The translations under genes were made by a program, and so were the position numbers. The notes beneath the pieces are model-generated. The model did no database searches, was not told where the DNA came from, and saw only the letters and a list, made by a program, of their open reading frames with translations. Shown piece after piece: positions 1-8,773 of a stretch of DNA of 64,000 nt (positions are counted from its first letter, which is position 1; every line of letters begins with the position of its first letter). The stretch covers positions 1,178,001 through 1,242,000 of the forward strand of contig NZ_CP102290.1 in the NCBI RefSeq assembly GCF_025151995.1, in the 5' to 3' direction. Source of the stretch: Ruminococcus gauvreauii. GTDB lineage: Bacteria > Bacillota > Clostridia > Lachnospirales > Lachnospiraceae.

Positions 1-437
1 AACGGGATTTCTTTTTCGAAAAGAATCTGAAGGTTATCTTCGCCGTAAAACTTATCCGTCGCAACTAAAATAATATGATCCATCTGCCTTTGTCTGATCA
101 GCCTGTTAAGTGTCTCTTGCATCGGCGCGTCACAGGCATACACCGGAAGTGCGGTGAGTCCTTTCTCCCGCAGTTCTGTATGCAGCTTTGAATAGATATT
201 GGACCAGAACAGATTCCGATCGAATCCAACAAAATAGTCAGAAAGAAAAACTCCGACTCTGTTCAGTTTCTGCGTTTTCAAACTCCTGGCATTGCCATCC
301 AATTCAAAGTTATAAATACGGGCAAGTTCCATCACTTTCTGCCTCTTTCTGTCAGAGACATGGTCGCAGTTGTTCAAAACCCGGGAGACTGTCGACTGCG
401 ACACCCCCGCCAAAGCAGCCAGCTCTCTGGATGTCAT
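1..437 (-). CDS. LacI-family transcriptional regulator (3' part outside the window)
   Basis: N-terminal part of a sugar-responsive repressor. The first 22 residues form the LacI helix-turn-helix (RELAALAGVSQSTVSRVLNN), followed by the hinge and the start of the periplasmic-binding-protein-like ligand domain (LNRVGVFLSDYFVGFD). The frame is open to the window edge, so the C-terminal part is missing. I place the start at the ATG directly before the helix-turn-helix, as is usual for the family. An in-frame GTG at 506 overlaps the stop of the upstream sulfatase (TAGTG) and would add 23 residues, which would couple translation of the two genes. Either way the gene is the last in a sulfatase operon, so its ligand is probably related to the sulfatase substrate (inference). 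Confidence 0.85.
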   Translation of the reverse strand, partial: MTSRELAALAGVSQSTVSRVLNNCDHVSDRKRQKVMELARIYNFELDGNARSLKTQKLNRVGVFLSDYFVGFDRNLFWSNIYSKLHTELREKGLTALPVYACDAPMQETLNRLIRQRQMDHIILVATDKFYGEDNLQILFEKEIP

Positions 438-505
438 GTTATGTCTCACTTTCTTAGAAATAATTTTATCGTATATCTGTATCGAATACGTATTCAGGTG
501 CTGCA

Positions 506-2029
506 CTAAATGCCCAGCCGCTCAAACTGTTCTTCCGGCGCATCGTGCTCCCGCATACATTGACTTAACCGCTCCACATATTTTTGCTCCAGTTGTTCGT
601 CTGAAACGGGACGTTCCTGACGGTAATCTTCTTCTATATTGAACAGAAGATTGTCCCTGTTATATTCGGACCGGCATGAGAATTCCTGCGACGGATTTTT
701 GAAGTTAATAATATCAGCGGGTATTTTATATACCGGATAGTTCGTCCAGGATAAAAATCTTCCCATCTCAATTTTGTCGTAGTCTTTTTTATTGACCGCG
801 TCGTCTGCTCCAAAGTACTGTCTCAGGATACTCGGCACAGCCGTATAGACATTGAGCGGCCGGTTTCTTTCATCTTTTGCCGCCCTGATGTACACGTAGG
901 TCCCGTCCGTATAACCAACCTGTTTTCCAAAATATCCAAAGATGACCCCGCTTCTGATCTGTCGGGCGTCCCTGTCCAGGACAGGCATCAGGCTTTTCCC
1001 GTGAAGCGGGTAATGAAGTCTTTGATCTGCGCCGAAGTACTCCAGCATCGTGGGCATCACATCGATATTCTGCGTCAGAGCCTGACTCCTTGCGGCCCCG
1101 CATCCCGGTTTACAGATGATCAGCGGTATATGAAAGACCTCGTTGTACGGTGCCATATAATTCTTCGCCATATACCCGTGTTCTCCGAGGTGAAATCCAT
1201 GGTCCGTCGTAAATATGACCATCGTATCCTTCCACATGTCATACGCATCCAACACATCCAGGATTTCGCCGATATGAATATCCGTCATCGTCATCAATGC
1301 CTTACACCGGTTTATCAGGTGCTGTGTCTCCTCCGGCGTAAAAATATTCGGCTGATAATCGGGGTGATTGGCATCAAAGCCCGTGTAATCCTTCTCGTAG
1401 AGATCCAGGTATTTCTGCGGAACATCATATGGCTCATGCGGATCAAACGCTTCTACCCAGAGCATAAAATTATCAGCCTCATGATTTTGCCTTAGCCATC
1501 CTGCAGCACTGCTCAATGTCTTTACACTCGGATAATCTCCTTCCGCCTTTAATCTCCGGCGGTTTGCCTCCTCCGATACCGAATATTCTCCCTTGAACCC
1601 TTCCGGTCTTACCTCTTTTCGTATTCCGTCTCTGTCAGGAGCTACACACCACGGATCCCCTTCCTGTCCCCGGAATACCTCCCATGCAGTAAATCCCTTT
1701 GTATAATTTTCACCTCCCGGAATCACATAATGCGAATGGTCACTGAACATCATCGTATGTACGTTTTTTCCCGCCAATACAGTCTGAAGCGTCTGCTCAT
1801 AAGGTTCGATCGCCCCCCATGGCTTCTCAAGAAAATTCAGCCGACCCGTCATAATATCCTTGCGCGCCGGCATGCAGGGTGCACTCCCGCACCAGTGGTT
1901 GTCAAAAACCACTCCCCTTTGTGCGAGTCGGTTCAGATTTGGCATCTGAGCTGTCTCTGTCGGATTGCCGTTATAGATGTCCAGCATCCTGCGGTTTACT
2001 GTGTCACATAAAATAAATATTGTCTTCAT
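506..2029 (-). CDS. Sulfatase (Cys-type, formylglycine-dependent)
   Basis: 507-residue arylsulfatase/alkaline-phosphatase-superfamily hydrolase, predicted to cleave sulfate esters. The signature C-x-P-x-R is C52-M-P-A-R56, where Cys52 would be oxidised to formylglycine by an anaerobic sulfatase-maturating enzyme, which is not in the window. The N-terminal Asp (D9-T10) and the later D276-H277 in TTDHGFHLGEHG fit the metal-binding positions. No signal peptide is visible, so it looks cytoplasmic. A purine-rich AGGAGGAGGTG lies upstream of the ATG with rather long spacing (about 14 bases). It is followed by the LacI-type regulator. Substrate cannot be read from sequence; carbohydrate sulfates are the common case. 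Confidence 0.92.
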   Translation of the reverse strand: MKTIFILCDTVNRRMLDIYNGNPTETAQMPNLNRLAQRGVVFDNHWCGSAPCMPARKDIMTGRLNFLEKPWGAIEPYEQTLQTVLAGKNVHTMMFSDHSHYVIPGGENYTKGFTAWEVFRGQEGDPWCVAPDRDGIRKEVRPEGFKGEYSVSEEANRRRLKAEGDYPSVKTLSSAAGWLRQNHEADNFMLWVEAFDPHEPYDVPQKYLDLYEKDYTGFDANHPDYQPNIFTPEETQHLINRCKALMTMTDIHIGEILDVLDAYDMWKDTMVIFTTDHGFHLGEHGYMAKNYMAPYNEVFHIPLIICKPGCGAARSQALTQNIDVMPTMLEYFGADQRLHYPLHGKSLMPVLDRDARQIRSGVIFGYFGKQVGYTDGTYVYIRAAKDERNRPLNVYTAVPSILRQYFGADDAVNKKDYDKIEMGRFLSWTNYPVYKIPADIINFKNPSQEFSCRSEYNRDNLLFNIEEDYRQERPVSDEQLEQKYVERLSQCMREHDAPEEQFERLGI

Positions 2030-2105
2030 CCGGCTTTTCTTACACCTCCTCCTTCTTGCCGTTTTGCTTTACAACATAGTTATATATTACGTGAATATTT
2101 TGCGG

Positions 2106-2141
2106 TTTTCACTATTCAGAATCCAGATATAACATAAGAAA
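2106..2141 (-). promoter_or_regulatory. Conserved upstream element, copy A
   Basis: Read on the minus strand it begins TTTCTTATGTT and runs through CTGG to TGAAAA, 77-112 bases upstream of the first sulfatase start. A closely related sequence stands at 3670-3705 in front of the second sulfatase. The first 11 bases are identical and most of the following 25 match. Position and conservation suggest a binding site for a shared regulator, the AraC-type protein at 5146-6087 being the nearest candidate (inference). Confidence 0.5.
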
Positions 2142-2218
2142 ACACAGATTGTTCGCTTTATTTACAGCAAAACCAACAATAATCTGCCTTTTTCCATCGT
2201 AAAATGTATCATAACCAT

Positions 2219-2262
2219 CAAAAAACAGTGCCGAAAAAGGATTATTCTTTTCCTGCACTGTT
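2219..2262 (-). terminator. Rho-independent terminator after the second sulfatase gene
   Basis: Minus-strand hairpin with arms AACAGTGC and GCACTGTT around an A/T-rich loop, followed by a T run. It lies 10 bases past the stop codon of the sulfatase at 2272-3606 and separates it from the next sulfatase gene. Confidence 0.75.
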
Positions 2263-2271
2263 AATGGTCAT

Positions 2272-3606
2272 CTATCTGCATTCCGCCGGAAGAATCTCCG
2301 GAGTGTAATGTTCCACTTCTTCGATATATCCCAGCATAGCTCTGCGCAATCTACTTCTCACCCCCTTATAACTGATGTCTGCAACCAGATTAACATTTTC
2401 ATCCGGATCATCCTCCAGATCATACAGAAACTCTTCCCGGTATATGTCTGCCCCAGGCACAGCAAACCCATCGGCTCCCGGAGCAGATACGGAGTACTTG
2501 TACCTGCCATCACAGACCGCACGCCCCACCTGAGATTCTGAAATCTGAATAAACACCTCCGCTCTCCACCTGACATCTTCACCTTTCATCAGCGGAAGAA
2601 GTGACCTTCCTCGATAATGCCGCGGTTTATCCACACCTGCCATATCCAGGATCGTAGCCGGTATATCGATCAGACTTGCAAGCCTTTTACCTTCCCGGTA
2701 ACCCCTTTTTATATCCGGTCCATGAATCACCAGCGGAATATGTGTGCACGCGTCATGGCATGCGCGTTTGTATTCCCCGTTTCTCGTCCGAAAATGGCTC
2801 CCGTGATCGCTGCTGAATATAATATAGGTGTTCTCATACTGTCCGTTTTTCTTTAGCGCCTCCACCACGCGTCCAAGATTTTCATCAATCCTCCTGATCA
2901 TGCCGTAATAATCCGGCAGGTTCTTCTCCCAGTCTCCCTGTCCCCTTCGTACCGCGAGGTCCCCGGGTACCCAGGCATCCTGATACTGCTCAGCATATCC
3001 GTCCGGTGCAACGTACCGGTACATACAGTTCTGATGGTGCGGCTCAATCAGGGACATCATGGTAAAAAAAGGTTGTTCAGAGTCTCTTTGCTGTCCCAGA
3101 AATTCCAGCAGCAGATCTGTCGTAAAATCCACACGGTACTGGTTCTTATAAGGAACCAGCCTTCCCTCCTCGTCATACAGCCCGCCCTCATACGGCAGCG
3201 ATCCCCATTCCACGACATCCATTGCCCGCCAGTAATCTTTATACCCGTAATGAAGCTCGGGCGGCACCGGTCCGTCTGTGGTCTGCGCCAGATGCAGCTT
3301 TCCGACATAACCCGTTTTGTATCCCGCCCTGTTTAAGTATTCGGCAAGCGGTGTACAGGACTCAGGATCCAGCCTGCGCAGATTGTGAAAATTTCCAGTC
3401 TCCGTGGCATACATTCCGGACTGAAGACAAGCCCGCGCCGGTCCGCAGACAGGCTGGCACGTATACGCCTTTTCAAAGCAGGCGCCATCCCTCGCCAGTT
3501 CATCCAGATTCGGTGTCAGGTTCAGATTTGGATTGAAGCAGCCGCAGGTGTCCCAGCGCTGCTGGTCTGTAAAGAAAAATAAAATATTTGGCCTTTTTGT
3601 TCCCAT
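2272..3606 (-). CDS. Sulfatase (Cys-type, formylglycine-dependent)
   Basis: Second sulfatase, 444 residues from the chosen start. The signature is C-G-P-A-R in the context CQPVCGPARACLQSG near residue 54, with an N-terminal metal site in FFFTDQQRWDT and the later SSDHGSHF motif. No secretion signal is visible. I chose the ATG at 3606 because GGGAGGT lies five bases upstream; an in-frame ATG six codons earlier has no such site. It has its own upstream element and terminator, so it is a separate transcript from the first sulfatase. The two proteins are only distantly similar, which suggests different bonds or positions in a related substrate (inference). Confidence 0.92.
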   Translation of the reverse strand: MGTKRPNILFFFTDQQRWDTCGCFNPNLNLTPNLDELARDGACFEKAYTCQPVCGPARACLQSGMYATETGNFHNLRRLDPESCTPLAEYLNRAGYKTGYVGKLHLAQTTDGPVPPELHYGYKDYWRAMDVVEWGSLPYEGGLYDEEGRLVPYKNQYRVDFTTDLLLEFLGQQRDSEQPFFTMMSLIEPHHQNCMYRYVAPDGYAEQYQDAWVPGDLAVRRGQGDWEKNLPDYYGMIRRIDENLGRVVEALKKNGQYENTYIIFSSDHGSHFRTRNGEYKRACHDACTHIPLVIHGPDIKRGYREGKRLASLIDIPATILDMAGVDKPRHYRGRSLLPLMKGEDVRWRAEVFIQISESQVGRAVCDGRYKYSVSAPGADGFAVPGADIYREEFLYDLEDDPDENVNLVADISYKGVRSRLRRAMLGYIEEVEHYTPEILPAECR

Positions 3607-3669
3607 ATGTACCTCCCGTATCATGTTAATATGTGTTATATGATTAGATCTTACATAATGGATTCATGT

Positions 3670-3705
3670 TTTTCATTATCCTTATCCCAGTTAAAACATA
3701 AGAAA
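3670..3705 (-). promoter_or_regulatory. Conserved upstream element, copy B
   Basis: Minus-strand sequence starting TTTCTTATGTT and continuing to TGAAAA, 64-99 bases upstream of the second sulfatase start. It matches copy A at 2106-2141 over about 36 bases in the same orientation and at a similar distance from the gene. Probably an activator or repressor site shared by the two sulfatase genes. Confidence 0.5.
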
Positions 3706-3717
3706 CTGCAGAAAATC

Positions 3718-3766
3718 AAAACACAGGCAATGTAAAATGTGTTCGCATTCTACATTGCCTGTGTTT
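3718..3766 (-). terminator. Strong hairpin terminator after the URO-D-like gene
   Basis: Arms AAACACAGGCAATGTA and TACATTGCCTGTGTTT pair perfectly over 16 bases around a short loop, with T-rich sequence after the second arm on the minus strand. It ends the transcript of the gene at 3803-5020. Confidence 0.85.
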
Positions 3767-3802
3767 AAAGGTTTTTATATATGAAGAGAGTGTATTGCAG
3801 GC

Positions 3803-5020
3803 TTATTTTATAATATGTTCCCCACGACATTCAGCCATGACTTCACCCAGCCGCTTTATGTAATACTGATAATATGCATATGGTGTGCCCGGAGCAGCCT
3901 GATGGTCAATGCCGCACAGGTATCCGCCCTGACGAATCACCGGCTCCAGCCGCTTAAACTCGCGGTCGATCGCTTCCGGTCCTTTTAAAATTTCCAGTTT
4001 ATTGAAGCCGCCAATAAACTTAACATCCGGAAAACGTCTTCTTACATCCACGATATCAACGCCCGCGTTAACATCCACGGGGAGGAATCCATCTACACCG
4101 GAAGAGGTAAAGTTTGGAATCAGTCTCGTGAAGTCTCCGTCCGTGTCCACGAACACGTTTTGTACTCCTCGATCTTTGAGAAATGGTATGATTTCTTCAT
4201 AACACGGTCTTAAGAATTCATCAAACGTTTCCGGCGAAATCATCGGACCATTCTTTCCGCTCAAGTCCTCCTCAAAGAACAATACTTCCGGTTTCACAAT
4301 GTTTAATATCTTATCCATCTGTTCTTTATAAAGATCCAACTGGAATCTATGGATATCCTGTATCATTTCCGGATAATCATACCATGCATACAGCATCGGT
4401 TCATTGTCCATCAGATCACGGATACTCCAGAAGAATCCCATCAGCCGGAAACGAATCGGGTATTCCCCACTCTCACTGACCGCATGATATTTATCATATG
4501 CTGCATGCATCGCCTCATCCGTACAATTTTTTTTGTATGCCTCCAGTGTATGAGCCTTGTGGCGCTCCCAGGACTCCTCATCAGATACAATTGGCTGAAC
4601 TGCTGTAAAAAGATCACGTCCCTTATAGTATTTTCTGATCCATCCGTCGATATCTCTTTTTACCGTATACTCCTCAGTTTCCTCCAAAATCTCTTCATCG
4701 TAACTCAAAAACGGAATTCTAAATGCCATGCGTAACACTGGATCATATCCCAGTGTTTTCTCCAGATCAAAAATCGGGTCTGCAAGCATTGTCATATAAT
4801 AATGATCAACCCACTTCACAGGTTCGTCCTTCTTTATATAGCCGACCTCCGTAGGGACAATCGGCACTTTAAGTTTTTTGTTAAAATCTGTCCTCAGTCC
4901 TTCTTTTTCCCAATCTGCAACCGTCAAATCCCACGGCTCAAATGTTTCCTGCTTCGCTCCTCTGTCAAGCCCTTCATTAGAGAAACTTAAGGTACGAAAT
5001 TCACGCTCTTTATTCGTCAT
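3803..5020 (-). CDS. Uroporphyrinogen decarboxylase (URO-D) family protein, probable methyltransferase-like enzyme
   Basis: 405-residue protein of the URO-D/MtaA-like TIM-barrel superfamily. Recognised from the C-terminal half: VQNVFVDTDGDFTRLIP, FIGGFNKLEILKGPEAI and the end GGYLCGIDHQAAPGTPYAYYQYYI, which correspond to the GG-x-x-H...P region of corrinoid-dependent methyltransferases and their relatives. It is longer than true HemE (about 340) and stands away from heme genes, so it is not the heme enzyme. The substrate is unknown. AGGAGG lies eight bases before the ATG. It sits between the sulfatases and the AraC-type regulator, so it may act on the desulfated product (weak inference). Confidence 0.75.
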   Translation of the reverse strand: MTNKEREFRTLSFSNEGLDRGAKQETFEPWDLTVADWEKEGLRTDFNKKLKVPIVPTEVGYIKKDEPVKWVDHYYMTMLADPIFDLEKTLGYDPVLRMAFRIPFLSYDEEILEETEEYTVKRDIDGWIRKYYKGRDLFTAVQPIVSDEESWERHKAHTLEAYKKNCTDEAMHAAYDKYHAVSESGEYPIRFRLMGFFWSIRDLMDNEPMLYAWYDYPEMIQDIHRFQLDLYKEQMDKILNIVKPEVLFFEEDLSGKNGPMISPETFDEFLRPCYEEIIPFLKDRGVQNVFVDTDGDFTRLIPNFTSSGVDGFLPVDVNAGVDIVDVRRRFPDVKFIGGFNKLEILKGPEAIDREFKRLEPVIRQGGYLCGIDHQAAPGTPYAYYQYYIKRLGEVMAECRGEHIIK

Positions 5021-5145
5021 TGCCCATGCCTCCTGTTATGTCTGACGATCTGAATCATCATTTTTACTTTTTAACAGTATAGCATGTACATATTTGATAC
5101 TGATAGCACGCGCTACAGCCATACTAGCATAAATCACTGATAACA

Positions 5146-6087
5146 TCAGTTGATTTTCTTAAAATACCGCGGCGAATAACCCATTACTTTCTTAAACATT
5201 CTTGAGAAATAATTGGCATCATATATTCCGACTTTTTCAGCAGCTTCCGCCACGCTCAGTTGTTCCATTTCGAGATATTCCAAAGACTTAACAATACGCA
5301 TACGATTCATATATTCCATTGGTGACAGCCCCGTCACATCCTTGAACGTCGTTCTGAAATAGTTGGGACTAAGATAGACACTTTCTGCAATCTGCGCAAC
5401 GTTCAGCTTCTCAGTCAGATGTTCTTCAATATATGCCATCGCACGGTAGATCAATTTTTTCTTCTGGCTCGTATAATTCTGCATCTGTTCATGCTGTCTT
5501 GATTTTACTCGTTTAAAAAAAACCAGAATCAACTGAAGATATGCTGATTTTACATACTCGATCCCTTCTTCTTTTTTATCCTGTTCCTCCATCATTCCAT
5601 TCAGAAGCTGTTCGACGTATTTTATCTCCTGCGTGTTCAAATGTATCACTCCCTGTGCATTTACTCCCACCCGCCTGCTTTCCTCTTCTATAACCGGATC
5701 TGACAAAGTCACATAACGAAGCAGTTCATCCCACTGCTTTTTTACGTCCTCATTGGCATAAGGCGTATTGATTGTTGCACTGCTGAGCGTCCGGCTGCAC
5801 TCAGCACCAAGCGGTTCCGGAAAAAAGTGACAGTTAACGATAGTAGCCGTTGCCTGCACCTCATAACTGTGTGTCTGATGGGGTTCGATTAAGAAAACAT
5901 CCCCGGGCATCAGCAGAGAACGCACGCCCTGATAGTCAAAAATACAGGACCCTCTTGTTATAATTACGAATTCATAATACGTGTGGCAGTGAGCTCCCAC
6001 CGGACGATCCACAAGGCACGGTATAACCGATATAGCCGTGTCATCCATCTTAGGAAAATCAACATAAAGTTTGCGTATGTTTTGCAT
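5146..6087 (-). CDS. AraC-family transcriptional regulator with N-terminal cupin
   Basis: About 313 residues. The N-terminal half is an AraC-type cupin (PVGAHCHTYYEFVIITRGS, then GDVFLIEPHQTHSYE) that binds a small effector. The C-terminal 100 residues hold the paired AraC helix-turn-helix: IAESVYLSPNYFRTTFKDVTG and VAEAAEKVGIYDANYFSRMF, ending GYSPRYFKKIN. I use the ATG at 6087, which has AGAGG eight bases upstream; an ATG six codons earlier has none. It probably controls the neighbouring URO-D and sulfatase genes, and the shared elements at 2106 and 3670 are candidate targets (inference). Confidence 0.9.
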   Translation of the reverse strand: MQNIRKLYVDFPKMDDTAISVIPCLVDRPVGAHCHTYYEFVIITRGSCIFDYQGVRSLLMPGDVFLIEPHQTHSYEVQATATIVNCHFFPEPLGAECSRTLSSATINTPYANEDVKKQWDELLRYVTLSDPVIEEESRRVGVNAQGVIHLNTQEIKYVEQLLNGMMEEQDKKEEGIEYVKSAYLQLILVFFKRVKSRQHEQMQNYTSQKKKLIYRAMAYIEEHLTEKLNVAQIAESVYLSPNYFRTTFKDVTGLSPMEYMNRMRIVKSLEYLEMEQLSVAEAAEKVGIYDANYFSRMFKKVMGYSPRYFKKIN

Positions 6088-6120
6088 GTCATATACCTCT
6101 TTCATCGTTCAATGCGCATA

Positions 6121-6167
6121 AATACAAAAGAGATGGTTCCAGGCCTTCCGCCTTCCGAACCATCTCT
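6121..6167 (-). terminator. Terminator after nrdD
   Basis: Minus-strand hairpin with 11-base arms AGAGATGGTTC and GAACCATCTCT followed by a T-rich run. It lies between the stop of the ribonucleotide reductase gene and the start of the AraC-type regulator. Confidence 0.8.
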
Positions 6168-6248
6168 TACTAAATTGCTAAACGGACATGTCTGCCAGAG
6201 AAGACATCACCAACTATCAAAGCCGATTGCCCCGCGTTTACGCGCTCT

Positions 6249-8612
6249 TCAGTGCGTCTCCAGATACTTCTGAATATTTGAAGCATTTACATATTTTTTC
6301 ATATTGTCGCCATCCACCACCACAAGTGTCGGCGCCTGCATGATCCCATATTTCGCTGCAAGATCCGGATTCGCTTCGGCATCGATGATTTCATATGCCT
6401 CTCCCTCCAGCATCTCCTTCGCCGCCTTACAGTTCGGACAGGTACTTGTCGTGAACAGATATTTGAATCCTTCACCATTTTCCACGGCTATTGTCTCATC
6501 TATAACAGCTGCCGCTGTCTTCTTAGACTTCTTTATCGCAGAATTCCCGATGTCGTATACCGTTCGGTTTTTATACTCCTGACTCTTGCCGTCGTTCCAG
6601 TTCTGAACAGGCCGATAGTATCCCGTGATCCTGCTGTATACTTCCGCCGGATGCCCGCATGTCGGGCAGGTAAAGTGCTCGCCCGCGATATATCCGTGAT
6701 CCTTGCATACAGAATACGTGGGAGATAATGTATAGTAAGGCAGTGTATAATTCTCTGCAACCTTCCGGACCAGTGATGCCGCAGACTGCCAGTCCGGCAG
6801 TTTTTCGCCCAGGAACGCGTGGAACACAGTACCGGATGTATACAGGCTCTGAAGTTCATCCTGAATATCCAGTGCATCAAAGATATCTGATGTAAACTCA
6901 ACCGGCAGATGTGAGCTGTTGGTATAGTACGGGGTATCTCCCTTACTTCCCGCAGTCCTGATATCCGGCCATTTTGCCCGGTCGTGTTTTGCCAGACGAT
7001 ACGTCGTCGATTCCGCCGGTGTTGCTTCCAGATTATAGAGGTCTCCGTATTCCTCCTGATAGTCTGAGAGTTTGTTGCGCATATGGTTCAGAACTTCTTT
7101 CGTGAATTCCTGCGTACGCACGTCCGTCATATCCCCGCCGAGCCAGTTCGCATTCAGCCCAACTTCATTCATACCGATCAGCCCGATCGTTGAAAAATGA
7201 TTGTCAAAAGTCCCCAGATACCGTTTTGTATACGGATAGAGACCTTCATTCAGTAACTTTGTAATGACTTCGCGTTTTACATGAAGTGACCTTGCACTCA
7301 CATCCATCATGTGATCCAGCCTCTGATAGAACTCTTTTTCGTTCTTCGACAGATATGCGATGCGCGGCATATTGATCGTCACAACACCCACAGAACCGGT
7401 ACTTTCACCGGAACCGAAAAACCCTCCCGTTTTCTTGCGAAGCTCTCTCAGGTCCAGACGCAGCCTGCAGCACATGCTCCGCACGTCGCTCGGTTCCATA
7501 TCGCTGTTGATATAATTGGAAAAATACGGCGTACCGTATTTCGCTGTCATCTCAAACAGCAGGCGGTTGTTCGTCGTATCCGACCAGTCAAAGTCGGATG
7601 TGATGGAATATGTCGGAATCGGATACTGGAATCCTCTTCCGTTGGCATCTCCCTCAATCATGGTCTCGATAAATGCACGGTTGATCATATCCATCTCCGG
7701 CTTACAGTCTTTATAACGGAAATCCATCTCTTTGCCGCCGACAATCGCAGGAAGTTCTGCAAGATCCTGCGGTACCGTCCAGTCCAGTGTAATATTGGAA
7801 AACGGCGCCTGAGTCCCCCAGCGGCTGGGGGTATTGACCCCGTAGATAAAGGATTCAATACATTTCTTTACTTCCGGGTAGGAAAGGTTATCCACCTTGG
7901 CAAACGGTGCAAGGTATGTATCAAAAGACGAAAATGCCTGTGCTCCTGCCCACTCATTCTGCATGATCCCCAAGAAATTGACCATCTGATTGCAGAGTAC
8001 ACTCAGGTGTTTTGCAGGTGAAGACGTAATCTTTCCTTTGATTCCTCCAAGTCCTTCCATGATCAGCTGCTTCAGTGACCACCCGGCACAATACCCGGTC
8101 AGCATGGACAGATCATGAATATGAATATCTGCATTACGGTGCGCATCTGCAATCTCCGGATCATAGATCTCGGACAGCCAGTAGTTGGCGGTCACCGCAC
8201 CGCTGTTGCTTAAGATCAGGCCCCCTACCGAATACGTTACTGTGGAATTTTCTTTTACACGCCAGTCCTCCACCTTGACATAGCTGTTTACGATCTCTTT
8301 GTAATCCAGGATCGTGGATTTCATATTGCGGACTTTCTCCCGCTGTTTCCGGTACAGGATATACGCTTTTGCCACATCTGAATATCCGCACTGAATCAAA
8401 ACATTTTCCACACTGTCCTGAATATCTTCTACATTAACACTATCATCCTTGATTTTTTTCTGAAAATCAGAGGTGACACGCAGACTCACCATCTCCAGCA
8501 TATCCTGACTGTACTGCTTTTGATTCGCTTCAAATGCCTTGCGGACCGCCTCCGTGATCTTCGCAAGCTCAAAATCGGCTATGGCTCCGTCTCTTTTTTC
8601 TACTTTAAACAT
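6249..8612 (-). CDS. nrdD: Anaerobic (class III) ribonucleoside-triphosphate reductase with C-terminal thioredoxin-like domain
   Basis: 787-residue oxygen-sensitive enzyme that makes dNTPs from NTPs using a glycyl radical. Residues 1-95 are an ATP cone (allosteric activity site). The core follows, with a zinc site of Cys636, Cys649 and Cys652 and the glycyl-radical loop RITGYY (Gly664). Residues about 713-787 are an extra thioredoxin/glutaredoxin-like domain with the active-site motif C725-P-N-C728 and a cis-Pro segment (QAPTLVVVD). Such a domain fits NrdD types that take electrons from a thiol protein rather than formate (family knowledge). The activase nrdG is not adjacent; the next gene is an AraC-type regulator. 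A possible NrdR box lies upstream. Confidence 0.97.
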   Translation of the reverse strand: MFKVEKRDGAIADFELAKITEAVRKAFEANQKQYSQDMLEMVSLRVTSDFQKKIKDDSVNVEDIQDSVENVLIQCGYSDVAKAYILYRKQREKVRNMKSTILDYKEIVNSYVKVEDWRVKENSTVTYSVGGLILSNSGAVTANYWLSEIYDPEIADAHRNADIHIHDLSMLTGYCAGWSLKQLIMEGLGGIKGKITSSPAKHLSVLCNQMVNFLGIMQNEWAGAQAFSSFDTYLAPFAKVDNLSYPEVKKCIESFIYGVNTPSRWGTQAPFSNITLDWTVPQDLAELPAIVGGKEMDFRYKDCKPEMDMINRAFIETMIEGDANGRGFQYPIPTYSITSDFDWSDTTNNRLLFEMTAKYGTPYFSNYINSDMEPSDVRSMCCRLRLDLRELRKKTGGFFGSGESTGSVGVVTINMPRIAYLSKNEKEFYQRLDHMMDVSARSLHVKREVITKLLNEGLYPYTKRYLGTFDNHFSTIGLIGMNEVGLNANWLGGDMTDVRTQEFTKEVLNHMRNKLSDYQEEYGDLYNLEATPAESTTYRLAKHDRAKWPDIRTAGSKGDTPYYTNSSHLPVEFTSDIFDALDIQDELQSLYTSGTVFHAFLGEKLPDWQSAASLVRKVAENYTLPYYTLSPTYSVCKDHGYIAGEHFTCPTCGHPAEVYSRITGYYRPVQNWNDGKSQEYKNRTVYDIGNSAIKKSKKTAAAVIDETIAVENGEGFKYLFTTSTCPNCKAAKEMLEGEAYEIIDAEANPDLAAKYGIMQAPTLVVVDGDNMKKYVNASNIQKYLETH

Positions 8613-8698
8613 TACATCTGCCTCCTCTGCAATCCTAAGTCCCCGACTGCGCTATGGAACTATCATATCAAAGGATACCGAACGCGTCAATACACAAA

Positions 8699-8714
8699 AT
8701 ACCATATATTGTAT
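8699..8714. promoter_or_regulatory. Possible NrdR box upstream of nrdD
   Basis: ATACCATATATTGTAT matches the NrdR-box consensus ACACWATATATWGTGT at 13 of 16 positions, about 87-102 bases upstream of the nrdD start. NrdR normally binds a pair of boxes; I could not find a convincing second one at the usual spacing, so this stays tentative. Confidence 0.35.
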
Positions 8715-8724
8715 GCCAAACGAC

Positions 8725-8752
8725 CGGGAGCCCCCATTTCTAGGGGCTCCCG
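8725..8752 (-). terminator. Terminator hairpin after hflX
   Basis: Inverted arms GGGAGCCCC and GGGGCTCCC around a short loop, about 22 bases past the hflX stop. The T run after it on the minus strand is short, so termination may be only partial. Confidence 0.6.
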
Positions 8753-8773
8753 TAAATTTACAGACTTTTTCCA

